Assembly: GCA_030248215.1 (NCBI GenBank)
Contig: JASANG010003025.1
Span: 42,359-106,358, forward strand
Direction: 5' to 3'
Length of the DNA: 64,000 bases
Origin: Enoplolaimus lenunculus
Lineage: Eukaryota > Nematoda > Enoplea > Enoplida > Thoracostomopsidae
The notes beneath the pieces are model-generated. The model searched no databases, was not told the origin of the DNA, and saw only the letters and a list, made by a program, of their open reading frames with translations. Both the position numbers and the translations under genes were made by a program. This document shows positions 1 to 10,023 of the stretch, piece after piece. How positions within the stretch are numbered: the stretch's first letter is position 1; every line of letters begins with the position of its first letter.

Positions 1-505
1 CCACATGATATAAGCTTATGATACACAAAAAGCCTACTTAATCGTCGTTTAAAAGTTCTGCTACACATTTTTTCAAACTTGAAAAAAGATACTAAATCCT
101 AAATTTCAAATGAATGAATCAACTGTTTACTGTAAAAGAGTTAAAAACTCTCTCTATATACATATATATACATATATATACATATATACATATGTCAGGG
201 AGCAAACGGAGTGAAAAATACCGGAGCCGGAGGTCAACGAAACAGACCGAAGGCAGAGGTGATGCGAAATCAGGTAGTGGTTAATTAAGCAATTTTAGCC
301 AACTGGACCCTGATATGTATGTATATGTATATGTATGCATATACTTACTATATATGTATATATAACAGTAATGGGTATATATGCGATCTTCCGAACGTTG
401 GGGGCCTTACAGAACAGCGAATTCATTTGCTATTTTTGGTACCGGATCGAAAACTTTTATACCGAACAAATATCAGGACATGTCAGGGTCGTAGTTTGTA
501 ATCTT
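1..505. other. gene-free start of window
   Basis: AT-rich DNA with a (CATA)n-type microsatellite at about 150-196. A segment near 205-260 with CCGGAGCCGGAG resembles sequence near 12090 and 39605, so it is probably an old repeat. No gene seen. Confidence 0.5.
150..196. repeat. TA/CATA microsatellite
   Basis: Alternating TATATACA units form a simple-sequence tract. Confidence 0.85.
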
Positions 506-724
506 GGCCCGTGTAAAGATGAGGGACGGACTGTTTTCTGCGGGACTGCAATAGAACAAGCTTAAGTAGACAAATTTTTTGCTTTGGCTTAGGCTTAGGC
601 ATAAGCTCATTTGTACGATTTGGCTTAGTCTAAAGCTTAAGAATAATAAGTTCATTTTACGCTCAGCCTTAGATTTAGGAATATGCTTATACTACTGTTA
701 CGGCGTAATTCTATACGTTGTTCC
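506..724 (+). mobile_element. family A MITE
   Basis: Begins GGCCCGTGTAAAGATGAGGG and ends in a decayed TTCTATACGTTGTTCC. The interior has TTAGGC units and the family's GGGACTGCAATAGA box. It is an older copy with diverged ends; no clear target duplication. Confidence 0.75.
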
Positions 725-1138
725 AAGTCCATGTCTCTGTGGCATTATTTCCACCCGGAAATAATTTCTCACATGCATTTCCGCTGCAAAAATAATATGT
801 TTAGGTCCAATTTTATCCAATCAAAATTCACCCACGTGCATTTTCGCCCACACAAATCAACACTCGTTTATGATTGGTTGAACGTAAAAATAAACTTAAC
901 CAATCGTTAAACGGCAGCCAATTAAACGTCGGCGACAGTCAGGTCGAAGTCAGGATTTGAGAAAAAAGAATGCGTTTAGCTTTGGTTAAACTTTCAAAAT
1001 CATTCGGTACTTTAGTAGTTTCCAACCGCACTGGAAACGTTTTGCTTTTACTTTGTCTTATCTTAAAAGTTCAAAAAGGTCCTCAAACCTTGAACAAAGT
1101 TCGACCTCTGGCCCGACTTCTCCGTTGCATTGAACTCT
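725..1138. other. no feature recognised
   Basis: AT-rich sequence without a supported gene. The short open frame at 970-1197 runs into a MITE and shows no family motif. Confidence 0.5.
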
Positions 1139-1360
1139 TAACTGTAAGTCTCAGTGAGTTGATTTTTACTCAGAATCAGTTGAATCACTCAGTCTGAGTT
1201 ACGATTTTAAAAACTCAGATTTCTGAGTCAGTAACGCTCACACTGATTTAATTATTTGACTTACCCGGAATCAACTAAACTCAGAGCGGGAATCAACTCA
1301 ACGCAGAGTGAGTTAATGTTTATTGTTATTAACTCAGAAGTAACTAACTCTCTTTACAGT
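1139..1360. mobile_element. family B MITE
   Basis: Palindromic ACTCAG/GAGTTGA-rich element of ~220 bp. Its left end ACTGTAAGTCTCAGTGAGTT and right end CTCTTTACAGT are diverged copies of the family ends. Confidence 0.75.
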
Positions 1361-1365
1361 AATTT

Positions 1366-1446
1366 TTTGGCTTGGCTTAGGTTTAAGCTTAGGCTTAAGA
1401 ATAGGCTTATAATACTGTTCCGACCCTGTTCTTTACATTTGCCGAA
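1366..1446 (+). mobile_element. family A MITE, 3' fragment
   Basis: Only the right half is present: TTAGG units, then ATACTGTTCCGACCCTGTTC and a decayed CATTTGCC end. It directly follows a family B element. Confidence 0.65.
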
Positions 1447-1702
1447 CTCTTAGTAAAACGCTCAAACGAGTAAAATCTATAAAACCTGTTAATTTCTTCA
1501 TATGTACATAACAGTGTGTAATAATTACAGAATTTGCATATTTGAAATATACAACCAGCAGGTAAAATATACAGCTTAACGTTAACCAGAATTAAGGTGC
1601 ACAAAACCTTATTTTACGAACGCAGAACATCACTGAATTCACAGGTGGTTTAAAAGGAATAAACAAAAGCGTACCCTAACACGAATCAAAACCAAAATTT
1701 TG

Positions 1703-1962
1703 GGCCCATGTATAGAACAGGGCCGGATCGTTTTCCGGCTGGGCTATAACAGAGTCAGTTTAAGCTTTAGACTAATTTTTGTGCTTAGGCTTAGGCTTAG
1801 GCTGCTTAGGCTTGGGAATAGGCTCATACATACGCTTAGGCTTAGGCTTAGGCTTAGGCTTATGAATATGCTCATTCTTACGCTTAGGTTTAGGTTTAGG
1901 CTTAGGCTTAGACTTAGGAATGTGCTTATACTACTGTTCCGGCCCTGTTCTATACATGGGCC
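1703..1962 (+). mobile_element. family A MITE, near-complete
   Basis: Ends GGCCCATGTATAGAACAGGG and its inverse CCCTGTTCTATACATGGGCC are perfect TIRs. Flanks AAATTTTG and AAATGTTG match 7 of 8, an hAT-size target duplication. The interior holds two TTAGGC arrays. Confidence 0.88.
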
Positions 1963-2329
1963 AAATGTTGTATCAAGATACAATTGTTAAATTGCGGTTG
2001 GCTTCTTGCTCGCTTCGCTCGCGATTTTTTTCACTGTTATACATCACACGTCTCCGCGGTTGGAAATTTCTGGATTCGCCAAACGTGACGTGTTCGGAAT
2101 TTGACGTATATATTTCTCCAACAACGTTTCTGCAATAATTACAAGTTAATATTGTTCATAATTTAGACAAGAGTATGCAAACGGGTACATTTTGTGCTCA
2201 AAAAAATGTTCTCAGCGCGCATTGAGTTTTCGACCAACATCATCTCAATTTAGGTTGTGTAGATGATTTGTGGGTTAAAATTTGGAATATAGTCTAGCAT
2301 TTAATTGCATTTAGTAAGCGCAAAAAATG
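1963..2329. other. no feature recognised
   Basis: No supported gene or repeat. A short open frame from the preceding MITE ends at 2138. Confidence 0.45.
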
Positions 2330-3052
2330 CACACACTCAAAAAGCATTTTCTGATATTCAAGAAATATTTTCTTAAATTCATGACAATTATGTCTTAATT
2401 TAGACTCCAGACTTGAAATTTTTCAGAAATATGTGTCTTAAATTTTTAACACTTAAATGTCTTAAATTTAAGAGTCTGTTTCATAAACGATTGTCTTACA
2501 TTTAAGAGTCTGTTTCATAAACGATTGTCTTAAATTTAAGAGTCTGTTTCATAAACAATTAAGGCAATATTTCTGAAATATAAGACAAATGTGTCTGAAA
2601 TAAAAGACATGTTTTGCAAGATTTGTCAGAGAAGTTGCGTTCTACATTGAGAGCTAATTTCAACCAAATTTCTTGATTTTACAACCTAAGATACGTCCAA
2701 GAACGTAAACTTAGGTTGGCGGGAGCCTGAGCTCAACCCGAAATATCTTTAAAGTTTGATTATTTATATGCTCTTTCAAGAATGTAAACGGAACAACTTT
2801 TTTTACATGCAGAAAAATCAGAAAATTAATCTTGAATATATTAAGACAATTGTTTCTTTAAATGAAGAAATCTATGTCTTACAAATTGGAAATAGTATAT
2901 TCATGAATATAAGACATTAATGTCTTAATCATTTGAGACACAAGTTTCTTGAACGTTTAACGCTATAAAAGTCTGAAATATAAAACATTTATGTCTCGAA
3001 AATTTAAGAAAATAGGAGTTTTGAAATGTCAAGACAATTTATTTTGTGTGTA
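2330..3052. mobile_element. family J element, long form
   Basis: Starts ACACACTCAAAAAGC and ends TTATTTTGTGTGTAG (inverted ends). The interior is built from AAGACAT/ATGTCTTA-type inverted words and has an internal triplication. No coding capacity seen. Confidence 0.6.
2462..2570. repeat. tandem triplication inside family J element
   Basis: Three copies of a ~37-bp unit containing TTTAAGAGTCTGTTTCATAA follow one another with few changes, so the duplication is recent. Confidence 0.85.
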
Positions 3053-3188
3053 GTTTATCGTCGCCATCCGTCACCGTGCGGTATTGAACGGTCAAATTGA
3101 TCGCGGGCAATATTGCACGGTGACGAAAGGTGTCGAACCAGATTACCGCCACTATTATTACTGAAAACATATTTTTTTGCAGATTTAT

Positions 3189-3295
3189 GCACTGTATACT
3201 CCAATGAGTTGATTTTAACTCAGAATGAGTTGAATCACTCAGTCTGAGTTAGGACTTTCAGAAGTCAGAGTTCTGAGTCAGTACAGCTCAAATAT
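3189..3295. mobile_element. family B MITE, 5' fragment
   Basis: Begins CACTGTATACTCCAATGAGT and breaks off after the central CAGAGTTCTGAGTC box. Confidence 0.7.
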
Positions 3296-3483
3296 AATGA
3301 CCAATTGATAAATAGTACTTTGTTAAAAATTCAATTTCAACTTAAAGTCGACGGGTTTTCAAGCCTTGCAACTACGCGGAACTTACGAGGTCGGATGTGT
3401 CGTCTTGTTTTTACAAACTGCTTCGCCCCAGATAACCGACATATCTTCAGACGCAATACGAGATTTGGCCAATGCTAAAAACA

Positions 3484-3664
3484 ACGCTATAACACTTGTA
3501 TACCGCATATTCCTAAGCCTAAAGCCTAAACCAAAGCGTACGGATGAACCTCTACGTAAGCCTAAGTGTAAGCCTAAGCATAGGCACAAGTAGTATACGG
3601 CTTAAGTTTACTCTATTGCAGTCGCACGGAACGACGGCTCACCTTTGATCTTTAACATGGACCA
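3484..3664 (-). mobile_element. family A MITE
   Basis: Reverse orientation with CCTAAGCC units, the CTCTATTGCAGTC box and a terminal ATCTTTAACATGGACC. The other end is decayed. Confidence 0.7.
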
Positions 3665-3706
3665 GAGAATATTGTGTTTTAAGAAATCTTTTTGCCGTCT
3701 CTACTA

Positions 3707-3912
3707 AGGGTTGCGCTATACTTTTTTGACGTGCCGCACCGACCGGCGCAGCCCGTCACCCGCATGGCACCGTCCAGCTCCGTCCGTCACCCGTATGTAT
3801 GGTACGCAAATAACTCACGTACGATATCGTATGGTGACGGACGGTATGGACGGCGTCGTGCTGGTGATGCACCGCCACAAGCGGCGCCGGTCGTCAAGTA
3901 TAGCGCAACCCT
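3707..3912. mobile_element. family H MITE
   Basis: TIRs AGGGTTGCGCTATACTT and AAGTATAGCGCAACCCT are perfect. The GC-rich interior is rich in CCGTC/GACGG words. No reading frame of note. Confidence 0.85.
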
Positions 3913-4425
3913 AAAAGTTACTGGTTGCGAGCGACTTTGTTTTGTGAAATTATGGTTTTTTGGTTGTTTTACAATTTCAGTTGTCTCCAACAAAAATGAC
4001 ACAAAAGTTGAAAATGCCTTAAAAGTTACTTATTTAAATTTCACTTTTTTTGTCAAAATTAAAGTTCAACAGTGTTTGTCATTTCGCCGACTTTTACTCG
4101 GTTATTTATTTTTAAGAGTATTTTTTTCTAAATTTTAACAGTTTTGTTATTTTTTTGTGTCTATTTGACTCTGTTTGCTTCACTGTTTTGTGAGGATGAA
4201 CGAAAAAGTTACTTAAAAATCTTATAATTTTAGCATTATTGTCGACTGTTTTTTTGTAATATTTTTGTCTTTAAGGTTGTATTATTGTATTCACAAACTG
4301 TGATGAACAAGTTTTTTAAATTATACTAAATGAAAGCTGTTATTTCACGATTAAAAACGTTTTGCTCGACGAAGGGTAACTTGAACTGAAACATTTAGGA
4401 TTAGCAATTTTGCAGACCATTTATT
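3913..4425. other. no feature recognised
   Basis: T-rich sequence without a supported gene. The open frame at 3692-4138 begins inside the family H element and shows no motif. Confidence 0.45.
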
Positions 4426-4645
4426 CACTGCAAAAAATGTTGAGTCAAATTTACTTTCTCCGAAATAGACTTTTCGAGATTACACAAACTGAGTCAAGTT
4501 CGACTCTGCCAGAGTCAAACTCGATTCACTGAACGACTCGGGTGAGTCGAATTTGACTCTGGATGAGTCGAATTTGATTCAGTTTTTGTAATCCGGAACA
4601 GTATATTTCGGAGAGAGTCAATTTGACTCACCATATTTTGCAGTG
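4426..4645. mobile_element. family C MITE with partial end duplication
   Basis: Ends CACTGCAAAAAATGTTGAGTC and its inverse; interior of GAGTC/GACTC words. Just downstream (to ~4737) a second copy of the right end and the flank TACGGGCCTACTCATTGG is repeated, a local direct duplication. Confidence 0.82.
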
Positions 4646-5420
4646 TACGGGCCTACTCATTGGTGTCATTAAAGCCTATTTTGGAGACAATCAATTTGAC
4701 TCACCATTTTAGCAGCGTACGGGCCTACTCATTGGGGCCTTTGAATTTGTAAACCTTGACATTTTGAGGCATGTGGCTGTTTGGCGTATGATTTGGATTA
4801 GGATTAGGATTAGGCTTACGCTAAGTTTAAATCAAGGCCTAGGTTTAGGCTTAGGATACGTTCACAGAGAAGAGTAAACTGATAATTAAACAACAACAAC
4901 AACGCAAATAAACAGGTTTCAAAATTAAGAATAAACGGATATTGAATTATAAAAGTTTCAAGATTTATATTTTTTTGCCAGCACAATTGAGACATGCAAA
5001 TATTTACAGATGCGGCCACTTTTTTTAAAAATTTTGAATGAATTTTAGTATTTTGGTTTTAAATTGAACTGCAGTGTATTCCGATTGAGAAATTAATTGA
5101 TTTAATATGTGATTTACGACCGATTAATATATGAGCATAAAGAATAGCGGAATTTCCGGTATTACAAGAACGGAACCGGGTATCCGGTTGCATCTTGCAT
5201 GTATAGCTCCTTTACAATTAACACGGGTCGTTTAACCGATAGACGTTAATGATGTTTTACTGGCTTAAAATGGCATATCTTTTCATTCAGACCTTAAAAT
5301 TTAGCTGAAACGCAAAATCCGCCTTATTTTATTATGTCGATTTCAAAACGCAAACTTTATTTAATACAACATTACAATCGCTACATTAAACTTGTTCAAA
5401 AACGCATTACAAAATGCAAT
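4646..5420. other. gene-free, minor repeat remnants
   Basis: Holds the duplicated family C end and a degenerate (TTAGGA/TTAGGC)n patch at about 4795-4858. No gene supported. Confidence 0.5.
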
Positions 5421-5766
5421 ACTGTCCAAAAACTTAAACTTAAATTATAGCAAAACTAAACTTGAATATTAGTTTAAGTAAAACTTAAAATAGCAGCGTT
5501 GGCTAACTAAAATAGAATTATAAGTCTAATTTAGATTAGCATATTTTTAAGTTAAAAATGAGTTTAAGGTAAACGTATTTTTTGGTTTATGTATTAACAA
5601 GTGCAGCCCAGAAAATATGAGTATCTAAGGATTTATTAAGTTTAGCTAAAATATGAAATATTATATACGAGTTTAGGCGTTAACCTACCTGTAGTAATAT
5701 TCTAGAAAGTTAGTTTAATGCTGTTGGATTAGCTTAAGCTTAAATCAAGTTAATCTTTTAGCGAGT
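5421..5766. mobile_element. family D MITE
   Basis: AAACTTAAACTTAAATTATAG start and a right end TTTTAGCGAGT, flanked by TA-type sites. The interior consists of AGTTTAAG/CTTAAACT inverted words and is non-coding. Confidence 0.75.
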
Positions 5767-5774
5767 ATTGATAT

Positions 5775-5900
5775 GCATTGTGCAATTTATTTCAGCTGCA
5801 ACTTGCAGCTGCCTTTGTACGTGCAATTTGCAGTTGCAAGTTTTTGCAGTTAATTTAATTCTGACGTATAAAATTTTGCAATAACCAACGCAACTAATTT
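5775..5900. mobile_element. family K repeat
   Basis: GCAGCTGCAA/TTGCAGTTGCAAG words as in the longer copy at 61616-61878. Confidence 0.5.
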
Positions 5901-5944
5901 AAGCGACTTGATTGGTCGTTTGCTTGCACAAAATTAATATATAG

Positions 5945-6215
5945 CAGGGTTCTAACCGGAACCAGATTTTGTCAAAAGCGGCATCGTTATTGGAATCAAA
6001 TTTTTCTGTTGGATCCGGAATCGGAATCGGAATCAAGTTTTAGTAATTCTATTAAAAAGTTAAAGGTGTATGACTTAATTTTTGTTGCAGTATGCCTATT
6101 TCTGTAATGGTTCACAGTTTCAGTAAAAATTGTTTATAATTGCTCTTCCGGAATCGGAATCGGAAGTCAAATTTTGCCGGAATTTTAGCCGGAATCAGAA
6201 TCCGATGGAATCCTG
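5945..6215. mobile_element. family I MITE (hAT-like)
   Basis: Starts CAGGGTTCTAACCGGAACC and ends GATGGAATCCTG. A perfect 8-bp target duplication ATATATAG flanks it (5937-5944, 6216-6223). The interior is rich in GGAATCGGAATC. Confidence 0.88.
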
Positions 6216-6736
6216 ATATATAGCTATAGTTTTTCAGTGTTATTAATTGCTACTGCAAGATCAACGGGAAAGGTTGTTATTGCTCTGGTAAGCTAGACGA
6301 ACGATCCGCATTGAGGAAAACATGATATTGAAGTAAAATTGCAGATACAACTTTTTTGCTACAAAAACTTGCAAGTGTGAATAAGGCTAATGTTACAGAG
6401 TATTGCAAAATAAACAGCATTAATTTAACAATATGCAAATGTGCAATGTTCGGTGTACACCAGATTAGATATACTCCGATGCCGCTTGTATCGAATGTGG
6501 CTCTCTTGCTCAATATTGCAACAGGCAAGTATTGCAACTGCAGTTTATTGTAACATTTTCGTTGCATAATGGAAATATTACGCTTAGAGTTAGGATTAGG
6601 CTTATTTTGAATCTGCAGTTCTGAACTTATGTATTAATACTTGATCTTTAATTTAGCTGTTGTTTAGATCTTAGGCTAAGGTTAAAAGTTAGGGGTGAAG
6701 TTGTAGATTTTGTGCTTAGTAGTTTTGGACAAATGT
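6216..6736. other. no feature recognised
   Basis: Scattered TTGCAA words (family K-like near 6360-6545) and a short TTAGG patch near 6585-6600. No gene. Confidence 0.45.
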
Positions 6737-7100
6737 CGGACAATGTTACTTTTAGGGGGCGTAACAGTAGATTAAGCAGTTTTCTAAGCCTATGCCTAAG
6801 AGTTGCAAAAATGTGTTCCTAAGCCTAAGCAGCCTAAGCAAAAAAGTAAGTTAGAATCAAAACGTACTCTTTTATAGGCCTACCAGACTGTAAAAAAGTG
6901 GAATCGGAAACAGGCTTTTCCTGACTACACAAACTGAGTCAAACTTGACTCCGCTAGAGTCGAATTCGATTCACTGTTGACTCTGGCAGAGTCAAAATTG
7001 ACTCAGTTTGTGTAGTCAGGAAAAATGCCTGTTTCCGAGAGAGTCAATTTGACTCCCCATTTTTTACAGTGCAGACACCTGGACGCCCTTTAAAGTACAT
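6737..7100 (-). mobile_element. family A2 MITE split by a nested family C element
   Basis: Left part has ATGTTACTTTTAGGGGG and CCTAAGCC units. The right part, ACCTGGACGCCCTTTAAAGT, resumes after the family C insertion at 6886-7071. The order of parts matches the uninterrupted A2 copy at 53364-53560. Confidence 0.8.
6886..7071. mobile_element. family C MITE nested in family A2
   Basis: ACTGTAAAAAAGTGGAATCGG to CCCCATTTTTTACAGTG, with GACTCAGTTTGTGTAGTC arms. Younger than its host element. Confidence 0.85.
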
Positions 7101-7357
7101 GAGCGCAAATTTCAATTGTTTTAGGAGACCTGTCAAAGAATTATTTGAAAATTAGCTATATTAATGTTAAAAAAACACTTAAAATGTTTACTTAACCAAT
7201 ATTTTAATTTAAGCCAAAATACCTATTTTAGAGTTTCGTGGCTTTTAAGTGTCGATTTCATACTTTTGATACTATATTTTGTGCATATATACTTTGCAGG
7301 AATCTATGTCAATTTGTGGCCCAACAACTTGCAGGTCGACACTGTCATCAGCGTACG

Positions 7358-7462
7358 CCTGAACCTAAGCCTAATCCTAAACCTAAGCCTAAGCCTAAGT
7401 CTAAGTCTAATCCTAAGCCTAAGCCTAAGCGTAAGCCTAAGCCTAATCCTAAGCCTAAACGT
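7358..7462 (-). repeat. free-standing (CCTAAG)n array
   Basis: About 17 units of CCTAAG (TTAGGC on the other strand) with a few variants and no family A ends. It lies about 100 bp before the first visible EEP exon, within its upstream intron or flank. Confidence 0.85.
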
Positions 7463-7556
7463 TGATCCATAAATTGTTGAATAGACGAAATTTCGGATTA
7501 CATGTTGTCAGTCGACGAGTTGTAGTTCAACAAATTGTATCTGTACAATATTTCAG

Positions 7557-7840
7557 AACTTGTAATCGCCAAACGCAACGTACGAATAATATCATTCAAT
7601 ACATGGGACTCAGGGCGATATGTACAACAGGGTGACGAAAAAATTGTACGACTCGTCGAAGATTTACAACCGGAATTTGCGTTACTTCAAGAAGTCAGCA
7701 ACGATTTGTTAAGTTTATTTTTGCACAATTCAACGGCAACCTGGTATCCATGTCTTGGTTCCGGCGGAAATAAACTACAAAATGGTCCAGTGATTTTATC
7801 GAAGTTTCCGATTTATTCACAGTACGAGCACGCGTTAGAG
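7557..7840 (+). CDS. EEP gene, first visible exon
   Basis: Acceptor TATTTCAG precedes 7557 and donor GAG/GTAAGT follows 7840. The exon encodes about 95 residues, including NVRIISFNTWDSG (first beta strand) and FALLQEVSND with the metal-binding Glu. It begins inside a codon (two bases complete it), so it is internal. An in-frame TTG at 7535 lies in the intron tract and is not the start. Confidence 0.88.
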
Positions 7841-10023
7841 GTAAGTGTCAACTAATTGTTTGTGTAACTTTTAGCATAAAGCACATTACTAAAAGCCAAG
7901 CCCTAAAGCGTAAGAATGAGCTTATACCTCAGCCTAAACATGAACGTCTAAGCAAAAACTTAGTCTAAAGCTTAAGCTTATTCTATTGCAGTCCCACAGA
8001 AAAACATTTCACCCCTGAACTTTACGAGGACGCAACATTTTTAGATTCCATGGAACAAACGTCAATACGAAGTTGGTTGTAATTTTCGTTTGCCGGACAC
8101 AAAAGCACGTTATATTAACGTGTGGAATGTACAACTTGATCCGAAAAGTTACGCTCCGTATCGCGCATGTGGATTAATCCGAGGTATAACGGTAGTATTT
8201 TGTACTTTGTTCGCAAAATATTTATCAATTATTACTGCTTAGAAAACGTGTCCAATATAAAACGCTATTTTAAACGCTTTTCTCGTTTCAAACAGCATCT
8301 TTCAAAACGCTTTTTTGTCAGTGAACAAACTAAGTTGTAAGTAGCTAGCGAAGTTGAACGCTATTTACATGTATATAAACGCTTTTTGCCATTGTCAAAA
8401 CGATCCATGTACAGAACAGGGCCGGATCGTTTTCCGGCGGTTGCTGTAATCGAGTTAGTTTAAGCTTTAGACTAATTTTTTGCTTAGGCTTAGGGTTATT
8501 CTTAGGCTTAGGCTTAGAAATAGGGTTATTCTTAGGCTTAGGCTTAGGAATAGGGTTATTCTTAGGCTTAGGCTTAGGAATAGGCTAATCCTTACGCTTA
8601 GGCTTAGGCTTAGGCTTAGGCTTAGGAATAGGGCTATTCTTAGGCTTAGGCTTAGGAATAGGCTAATCCTTACGCTTAGGCTTAGGCTTAGGCTTACGCT
8701 TAGGCATAGGCATAGGCTTAGGAATATGGTTATACTACTGTTCCCGCCCTGTTCTATACATGGTCCGTTAAAACGATAGCTTTTCAACAATATAAACGCT
8801 TTTTCACAAAACGCGAAAAGGGTGTGGCATTTTTGACGTGATTCCTTATGGGGGTACTCCATGTAATAATGCGCAATTAGTTGTTATAAATTGTCCACCT
8901 ACCCCCTTAGGACTGTTGTCAAAAAACGATTCTATATTTAACCAGGGCCTGATGACAGCACACACCATGTATTTAAATAGCCGGTTTTGTCCTGACACTG
9001 TTCCAAGAGTGTAGGAATAAAACAGAGTCCCGCGGTAGGGACTACTGACATAAGGTAGACTCTGGCTACAGCGTTGTTTCTGCGAAATAATTTTTAAATC
9101 CTTTTTGCGTAGCTTCGCCTAAAACAAACGTACAACAATAATCCCTTCGAACAGTGTCTCGTTATAGTTGCACTGACATTGTACTAGTCATAAATACATT
9201 TTAACAGAGTTTCTGAAAATGACATAAGTCCTTACCCAGACCTGGTCAATTTTTACAGTCGCGCGTGCACTATTACGTGGACGACCCATTAGTTTACTTA
9301 AGCCAAAAACTTAGCTTAGGCTAGCTTTAAGGGTGCAAAACACTTATTATTGTAAGCAGCGCAGCAGTAATCCGTACGTCATGGGTAGAGCCACACTGCA
9401 TCGTCAGCAAAATTTTCGTGAATGATTCTATATGGTACTGCATTGACCTATTTACACTTCTTATAGATCGTTGCAATGGTGCACTGTACGATCCGCTGCA
9501 TCGAATATTGCGTCGCTGTGAACGCAACCGAACTGCAGAATTGAAGACGTTATTCGCGAATCGTTCGTTTCAAAGTGCCCTGTGGTTCCAACCTTACCCT
9601 CTCGTCATGGGAGGTGACTTTAGTTCACCGTCCCATTTAGATTGGTCAAAGTCTAATCGCGATCTAAATTGTGGGGTTACATTCTCGTGGCCCCAGTCAA
9701 TATTTCTTACTCGAGTGTACAAGTTTAAAGATAGTTATCGAAAAATTCACCGCAAGGTTAATCCGAACAGCAAAGACGCTACGTGGTCTCCTGTTCGTCT
9801 GAGGGGGCCTTCCGGCCTACGTACCCCCCGTGAATTGAGCAAGGCTGAGACACGTTTAACCCCATTGGATCGTATTGACTATGTCTATTATAGAGGATCG
9901 GGTATTAAGACATTTTCAGCGGAAATTTTATTTCCAAAAGGTTTGGGACAAATTCCTGACGTCCGAGGTAATTATTATCCTTCTGATCACGGAGTGGTTA
10001 TAGTTGATTTTGTAATCAAATAA
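7557..10023 (+). CDS. EEP-fold phosphodiesterase/nuclease gene (whole visible span)
   Basis: Three exons (7557-7840, 8045-8183, 9467-10023) join in phase into about 326 residues of an endonuclease/exonuclease/phosphatase (PF03372-type) protein. Family members are metal-dependent phosphodiesterases acting on nucleic acids or on lipid or nucleotide phosphates; the substrate here is unknown. Family landmarks in order: SFNTWDSG near the N-terminus, the metal-binding Glu in LLQEV, GGDFSSPSHLDW (usually GDFN), DRIDYVYYRG, and the C-terminal catalytic PSDHGVV. Exon 1 starts with two bases of a split codon, so at least one upstream coding exon is missing; no convincing one was found, and no signal peptide can be judged. 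The stop codon overlaps an AATAAA at 10019-10024. Both introns contain family A MITEs. The PSHLDW form is familiar from bacterial EEP proteins, but the introns show a resident eukaryotic gene. Confidence 0.88.
7873..8035 (-). mobile_element. family A MITE filling EEP intron 1
   Basis: CCTAAAC units, the TTCTATTGCAGTCCC box and a CCCCTGAACTTTAC end. It makes up most of the 204-bp intron. Confidence 0.72.
8045..8183 (+). CDS. EEP gene, middle exon
   Basis: This 139-nt exon is bounded by acceptor ATTTTTAG and donor CGAG/GTATAA. It starts in phase 0 and ends in phase 1, matching both neighbours. It encodes IPWNKRQYEVGC...ARYINVWNVQLDP...YRACGLIRG, the family segment ending in a strand that carries an N-W-N-V-Q pattern. 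Confidence 0.85.
8402..8766 (+). mobile_element. family A MITE in EEP intron 2
   Basis: GATCCATGTACAGAACAGGG at left, CCTGTTCTATACATGGTCC at right. Flanks GTCAAAAC and GTTAAAAC match 7 of 8. It has the longest TTAGGC array in the window, broken by AATAGG spacers in a higher-order pattern. Confidence 0.88.
8767..9466. other. rest of EEP intron 2
   Basis: AAACGCTTTTT words on both sides of the MITE (8260-8390, 8780-8820) suggest an older element that it landed in. Nothing else recognised. Confidence 0.45.
9467..10023 (+). CDS. EEP gene, last exon
   Basis: Acceptor TTCTTATAG precedes 9467. The two leading bases complete a codon (GAT, Asp) with the last base of the middle exon. The exon encodes 184 residues and a TAA stop. 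It carries GGDFSSPSHLDW, DRIDYVYYRG and SDHGVVIVDF. The position after GDF is Ser where the family nearly always has Asn. The open frame runs on upstream to 9418, but that part is intron read-through. Confidence 0.9.

Noticed and set aside
1744-1990. Frames with LRLRLR or SLSLSL repeats over family A elements (also near 8480, 7164, 41734)
   Set aside because: Translations of TTAGGC arrays, not genes.
7164-7330. Hydrophobic frame upstream of the EEP gene that could encode a membrane anchor
   Set aside because: The possible donor after it is in the wrong phase for the first visible EEP exon, and the stretch runs into a (CCTAAG)n array.
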